A DNA stretch of 64,000 bases from an uncultured beta proteobacterium (GTDB lineage: Bacteria > Pseudomonadota > Gammaproteobacteria > Burkholderiales > Burkholderiaceae_C), in the NCBI GenBank assembly GCA_903909815.1, contig CAIVXG010000085.1, forward strand, positions 30,324 through 94,323. Reading direction: 5' to 3'. Under the pieces are notes generated by a model. The model saw only the letters and a list, made by a program, of their open reading frames with translations. It was not told where the DNA came from and made no database searches. Positions within the stretch are counted from its first letter, which is position 1, and each line of letters opens with the position of its first letter. Below, piece after piece: positions 59,759 through 64,000 of the stretch. Both the position numbers and the translations under genes were made by a program.

Positions 59759-59828
59759 GAATAGAGCTGTGACCAGTCTCAGAGCGGAAAGCCGATAGGT
59801 CAAAGTCAAACAGGGAGATACCGGATTC

Positions 59829-62003
59829 ATGGCAACAACCAACGAAGCATTCGCCCGCGTCAAAATTGACTCGCTTCTGGCCGCGCAAGGCTGGAACACG
59901 CAGGACACTAACGCGGTTCGTTTCGAGGTGCCAATGCCGGATGGCAAACGGGCTGACTATGTTCTGTGCGACCGGCATGGCCGAGCAATGGCAGTGGTTG
60001 AAGCTAAGCGCATGGCGATCAACCCCGGTGAGGCAGCCCAGCAGGCCAAGCACTATGCGCAGCAAATTGGCGTGCCCTACGTTTTTCTGGCGAACGGTCC
60101 CGAGATTCAGTTCTGGCAGTGGGAGAGCGAGGCGTTCCCCCATGCGGTCAAAACGTTTTTCAAGCAGGACGACTTGGAGCGGCGGTTTGCATCGCGTCAA
60201 TTGCGGCGTGACCCAATGGCGGTCGAAATTGACCGCAGCATTGTGGAGCGGGACTATCAAATCGCATGCATCAACACCCTCTGCCAGGAAATTGTGGGCG
60301 GTCGGCGCAAGCTGTTGGTGGAGATGGCCACCGGCACGGGCAAGACCCGCACCGCTGCGGCTTTCATCAAGCGCCTGTTTGAAGCCAATGTGGTCACCCG
60401 CGTCCTGTTTCTGGTGGACCGCATTCCACTTGCCAAGCAGACCGAAGATGCGTTTGCCGAACACCTGCCCACCATTCCGGCCTATGTGCTCAGAACCGGG
60501 CGGCGTTTTCAGGATGAAAAGCGCATCACCATCACCACGCTGCAAAGCATGGTCAACCTCTATGCAGAATATTCCAGCGGCTACTTTGACCTGATCATCA
60601 GCGATGAGTGCCACCGCAGTATCTATGGCCAGTGGAGCGGTGTGCTCAAACACTTTGACGGCGTGCAGGTGGGTCTGACCGCAACGCCGTGCGTCACCAC
60701 GGATGACGATGCCGGTGGCGATGCCGAGGACGGCGCCTTTGTGCGCGACACCCTGCGTTTCTTTGAGGTGGATAGGCCCACCTACTCCTACAAAATGAAA
60801 GACGCGATCCGCGAAGGCTATCTGGTCCCTTACCAAATCTACAAGGCCCAGACGGTCAAGACTGCATCCGAAGGCGGGTTTGAGGTCAAGCGATCAGAGC
60901 TGGACTGGACGGCTATGGACGCCGAAACGGCAGCCGAGCTGGAACAGGTTTTTGCGGGCAAGGAGTCTGTTATGGTGGACCCATCCGCGTTGGAGCGGCG
61001 GTTCACCATTCCCGAACGCAACCGCGCTATCGTTCGCGAGTTCAAGCAGGTGCTCGACAAGGGCTATGTGGATGCCCACGGCATGCTGCGCAAGCCTTTG
61101 ATCGGCAAGACCATTGTGTTCGCCGTGTCCAAACGCCACGCCGAAACGCTGGCAAAGATGTTCGACGCAGAGTTTGCACACTTGAAACCGTCACCGGACG
61201 TGCGTGTCGCCGATTTTGTTGTCAGTGGCTTTGGCCCTGACGACACTGTGGATGGCATGGCCAAGATACGGCGCTTCAAGAAAGAGCAGTTCCCGCAGAT
61301 TCTTGTGTCAGTCAACATGCTGGACACGGGGTTCGATTGCCCGGAGGTGGTCAACCTCGTTTTTGCCCGGTTTACCAAGTCCAGCATCCTCTACCAGCAG
61401 ATGCGGGGGCGGGGCACCCGCAAGGCCAAGAACAAGCCGGTTTTCACGCTATTCGACTTTGTTGGTGTCTGTGATTACCACGGTGATGACGACGACTTTG
61501 CCGAAGGTGGCCCGGTACTGGCAAAACAGGCGAAGAAGAAATACGAGCCACGCCGCCTCCTGTCGCTGGATATCAACGACCACATCGACCCGACAACCCG
61601 TGAATGGGTCACCGTGGACGAAAACGGCAACATGGTGTTCCCGGAAGCGTCAGAGCAGCTTGCCGCTGAATTGGGCGCACGGTTCGAGCTTTGGCTTTTG
61701 GCCCGTCTTGATGCGGGCGAAGTCAATCCCGGCGAGGAAAGCTGGTTGCGCATGATTGGCAGCCAGTTCCGTGCGAACCCTGACCAATATTCGGGCAGCG
61801 ATGCCGAGTTCTTGATTGATCAGTTCGCGTTTCACCCGTTCCAGCAGTTGGGCGGCGTATCGCAAGCCATTCGCGTGTTTGGCGATGAAATGCGACTGCG
61901 CACGTTGATCGACGATCTCAATGAGCACATGTTCCCCGTCGATGATGGCGACAATGCCGATCCCGCTACTGAAAATGCGCCGCAGCCACCTGCGCCGCAT
62001 TGA
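59829..62003 (+). CDS. hsdR: Type I restriction enzyme R subunit
   Basis: Motor and nuclease subunit. The 724 residues have an N-terminal PD-(D/E)xK nuclease (DYVLCDRHGRAMAVVEAKR), then SF2 helicase motifs: Walker A EMATGTGKTRTAAAFI, Walker B IISDECHRSIYGQW, motif III GLTATP, motif V SVNMLDTGFDCPEVVNLVFA and motif VI QMRGRGTRKAK. The C-terminus resembles the EcoEI R family. It is shorter than EcoKI HsdR (about 1170) but normal for the EcoEI branch. All catalytic motifs look intact. Confidence 0.95.
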   Translation: MATTNEAFARVKIDSLLAAQGWNTQDTNAVRFEVPMPDGKRADYVLCDRHGRAMAVVEAKRMAINPGEAAQQAKHYAQQIGVPYVFLANGPEIQFWQWESEAFPHAVKTFFKQDDLERRFASRQLRRDPMAVEIDRSIVERDYQIACINTLCQEIVGGRRKLLVEMATGTGKTRTAAAFIKRLFEANVVTRVLFLVDRIPLAKQTEDAFAEHLPTIPAYVLRTGRRFQDEKRITITTLQSMVNLYAEYSSGYFDLIISDECHRSIYGQWSGVLKHFDGVQVGLTATPCVTTDDDAGGDAEDGAFVRDTLRFFEVDRPTYSYKMKDAIREGYLVPYQIYKAQTVKTASEGGFEVKRSELDWTAMDAETAAELEQVFAGKESVMVDPSALERRFTIPERNRAIVREFKQVLDKGYVDAHGMLRKPLIGKTIVFAVSKRHAETLAKMFDAEFAHLKPSPDVRVADFVVSGFGPDDTVDGMAKIRRFKKEQFPQILVSVNMLDTGFDCPEVVNLVFARFTKSSILYQQMRGRGTRKAKNKPVFTLFDFVGVCDYHGDDDDFAEGGPVLAKQAKKKYEPRRLLSLDINDHIDPTTREWVTVDENGNMVFPEASEQLAAELGARFELWLLARLDAGEVNPGEESWLRMIGSQFRANPDQYSGSDAEFLIDQFAFHPFQQLGGVSQAIRVFGDEMRLRTLIDDLNEHMFPVDDGDNADPATENAPQPPAPH

Positions 62004-62058
62004 ACACCCTCAGGTCAAAGATGACCTGCCAATAGACACCCCTGAAACTGGATACTGA

Positions 62059-63684
62059 ATGCCCCTAACTCCCGACATGCGCCGGTCCATCGACCAAATC
62101 CGCGATTACTTATACGGCGGTGGCTACCCCGATCCCGTAAGCAATGCGGAGCAGTTGTCTTTCCTGTTTTTCTTCTACCTGGTCGAGGGAATTGACGCAG
62201 AGAACAAGGCGCGAGCACGAGTTCTGAAAAAGACATACGACAGTCTGTTCGATGGCGACTGGACTTTGAAAAATCCCCTGAACGCGCCGACTGTGGGTGC
62301 CACCACTGTGCCACGCAATCAGTTCCGCTGGTCAGTGTGGGCCAAGGCATTGTCAGGTGAATCGCTGGTGCGATTCCTGCGGGACGAGGTTTTTGCATTC
62401 TTCTTGGAACTGGGGCAGGGTGCCGGTCACAACTTCATGAATGGCGCGCGATTGACCATCGACGACCCCACAGTGTTAACGCAGGTCATTACGCTGGTCG
62501 ATGGACTGAGGCTTGATGCTTCCGACTCGGACACCAAGGGCGACTTGTTTGAACATGTCCTGCGTCAAATCAAGCAGGCTGGCGAACTGGGTCAGTTCCG
62601 CACCCCACGCCACATCATTCGCACGATTGTGGAGATGATCGACCCAAAGGTTGGGGAAACGGTCTATGACCCTGCCGCAGGCACGGCTGGGTTCTTGGTT
62701 GCAGCCTTTAACCACATGCGGCTGGCGAATTCGTCGCCCTCAGCGATCACCGAGACGGAGTTTGATGGCAAGGTGCAGCGTCGTGGTCTGGGTGACAGGC
62801 TTTCAGCGTCGCAAGTGTCGGCCCTGCAATCCAACACCTTCTTTGGGAACGATGTTGACCCGAAGATGGTGCGGCTGGCGACTATGAATCTGACGTTGCG
62901 CGGTTTGCCCGATGTTCGCATCCTATTGCGCAACGGCTTGACCACGACCCTGGACAACGAGCGCAAGACCGAGCTGGGTTTGCCGCTTGATGGCTATCAC
63001 GTCATTCTTGCCAATCCGCCGTTTTCTGGTCGGGTGGATAAGGACCGAATTGTTGAGGACGTAAAGGTCGGCACCACGACTGCGACCGAGCTGCTGTTTC
63101 TGAAATACATGATGGACAGCCTGCGTCCCGGTGGGCGTTGTGGAGTGATCTTGCCAGAGGGCGTGTTGTTTGGTTCAACTGGTGCCCACAAGGAATTGCG
63201 GCGCATGCTGGTTGAGAACAATCGGGTTGAAGCGGTATTGAGTCTGCCTGGTGGTGTATTCCAGCCATATTCGGGAGTGAAGACTTCCGTGCTGTTCTTC
63301 CGTAAGGGTGGCAGTACCGAGCGCGTGTTGTTCCTACATGCCGATAACGATGGCTACAAGCTGGATGCCAACCATGACCAGTCGATTGAAGCTGATGACT
63401 TTCCGGCGCTGAAAGCAGCATACGCCGCACGCGAGACGTTGGCGAGGCAGTGGGATGCGCGTGATGAGGCAGTCGAGTGGACTGAAAAATGGTGGATGGC
63501 CGATGCCAACACTCTGCGTAACAATGAATTCAATCTGTCCGCCAGCCGTTACAGACCTATAAGCACGAAGCAAGCGGTGCATCGCGATCCGCGTGAATTG
63601 TTGGATGAGCTTGCAGCGATTGAAGCTGAAATATCTGAGGAAGTTGATGCATTGAAATTGGCACTAGCGGAGTTGGGCGCATGA
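62059..63684 (+). CDS. hsdM: Type I restriction enzyme M subunit (N6-adenine methyltransferase)
   Basis: DNA methyltransferase subunit. The 541 residues carry an N-terminal HsdM helical domain (RRSIDQIRDYLYGGGYPDP), the AdoMet motif VYDPAAGTAGFLVAAF, the catalytic motif VILANPPFSGRV (NPPF) and VILPEGVLFGSTGAHKELR. It follows hsdR by 55 bases and overlaps hsdS by four (ATGA). Intact by sequence. Confidence 0.96.
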   Translation: MPLTPDMRRSIDQIRDYLYGGGYPDPVSNAEQLSFLFFFYLVEGIDAENKARARVLKKTYDSLFDGDWTLKNPLNAPTVGATTVPRNQFRWSVWAKALSGESLVRFLRDEVFAFFLELGQGAGHNFMNGARLTIDDPTVLTQVITLVDGLRLDASDSDTKGDLFEHVLRQIKQAGELGQFRTPRHIIRTIVEMIDPKVGETVYDPAAGTAGFLVAAFNHMRLANSSPSAITETEFDGKVQRRGLGDRLSASQVSALQSNTFFGNDVDPKMVRLATMNLTLRGLPDVRILLRNGLTTTLDNERKTELGLPLDGYHVILANPPFSGRVDKDRIVEDVKVGTTTATELLFLKYMMDSLRPGGRCGVILPEGVLFGSTGAHKELRRMLVENNRVEAVLSLPGGVFQPYSGVKTSVLFFRKGGSTERVLFLHADNDGYKLDANHDQSIEADDFPALKAAYAARETLARQWDARDEAVEWTEKWWMADANTLRNNEFNLSASRYRPISTKQAVHRDPRELLDELAAIEAEISEEVDALKLALAELGA

Positions 63685-63860
63685 CGCTTTGGCATTCATG
63701 CGCACTTGGGGATGCTGTTGAACTTGCTTATGGCAAGAGTCTTCCAAAGAACGGGCGAAGTCAAACTGGTTTAGTTCCGGTATATGGATCGAACGGTATA
63801 ACTGGTTGGCATGACGTCGCTATCGTCAATCAGCCTACTGTGATCGTTGGGCGCAAGGGC
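63681..63860 (+). pseudogene. hsdS: HsdS specificity subunit, N-terminal fragment, truncated by rearrangement
   Basis: The gene starts with the normal ATGA overlap with hsdM. The first 60 residues are typical of HsdS target-recognition domain 1: LGDAVELAYGKSLPKNGR, LVPVYGSNGITGWH and VIVGRKG. At GRKG, where the family goes on to GS(I/V)G and the rest of the domain, the frame instead becomes IS66 transposase. The specificity subunit is therefore cut short after 60 of about 400 residues; without another hsdS the system should not restrict or methylate. Confidence 0.8.
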
Positions 63861-64000
63861 ATCCCCTACTACCGCCAGGAACAGATCAACGCACGTTCAG
63901 GCATACACACACCGCGCTCGACGCTGGCAGCCTGGTCGGGACAGGGCGGTGCCGGTTTGATACCGCTGTATGACGCGCACCGCAGCTTCGTGCTTGGCGC
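63861..64000 (+). mobile_element. Internal fragment of an IS66-family transposase (TnpC), runs past window end
   Basis: In frame with hsdS, the translation reads IPYYRQEQINARSGIHTPRS, TLAAWSGQGGAG and LIPLYDAHRSFVLG. This matches the middle of IS66 TnpC, in the region just before the catalytic LHADETPV. The IS66 left end, tnpA, tnpB and the zinc-finger N-terminus of TnpC are all absent, so this is not a simple insertion but a deletion or recombination joint (or an assembly chimera). Confidence 0.75.

Overview
The window looks like a chromosomal segment of a GC-rich betaproteobacterium of the Burkholderiales, probably close to Comamonadaceae. This rests on gene content and order: uvrA next to ssb; TPR gene-lolB-ispE-tRNA-Gln-prs-rplY-pth; def-fmt facing a LysM gene and dprA; nadK-recN facing hrcA; sucCD; a regulatory PTS (EIIA-HPr-EI) without sugar permeases; and L25 with an Ala/Pro-rich tail. 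I ran no database search. Family calls come from reading motifs in the translations.

Layout. 1-3340: uvrA (3' part outside the window), an MFS exporter and ssb with a terminator. 3341-4958: a gene graveyard holding a decayed IS256-type transposase, the C-terminal part of a PIN-domain toxin and the C-terminal helix-turn-helix of a serine recombinase. 4959-16121: purC, fba, pyk, azlCD, fmt and def on the minus strand, then LysM and dprA on the plus strand, then an MHS-type transporter and a dienelactone hydrolase. 16288-19034: glgC-glgA for glycogen synthesis. 19059-26306: accessory genes: DoxX plus a bufferin-like DUF2282 protein, a LuxR regulator, an alpha/beta hydrolase, a TonB-dependent receptor, a stand-alone alanyl-tRNA editing protein and an SPFH/prohibitin protein.

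26511-34904: leuS-lptE-holA, argC (type 2), sucCD and a TerC-family membrane protein. 35143-37583: PP2C phosphatase, FHA protein and EamA transporter. 37588-41283: ptsI, ptsH, EIIA(Man) and an MFS protein. 41326-44526: cytochrome c', cytochrome b561-like protein, a degenerate HD-domain protein and hldC/rfaE2. 44536-50424: pth, rplY, prs, tRNA-Gln, ispE, lolB and a TPR protein. 50465-58777: mutM, a dynamin-like GTPase and mutY (one co-oriented block), then rapZ, recN, nadK and divergent hrcA.

58829-64000: tRNA-Met followed by what looks like a genomic island: an unknown 250-residue protein, then type I restriction genes hsdR and hsdM. hsdS starts with the usual 4-base overlap, but after 60 residues it reads in frame into the middle of an IS66-family transposase, so the specificity subunit is broken or the contig is chimeric there. 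The most unusual points are this hsdS/IS66 junction, a bufferin-DoxX pair without its maturation genes but with an ECF-like promoter, a dynamin-like GTPase translationally coupled to mutY, and a shared repeat directly upstream of both ssb and holA.
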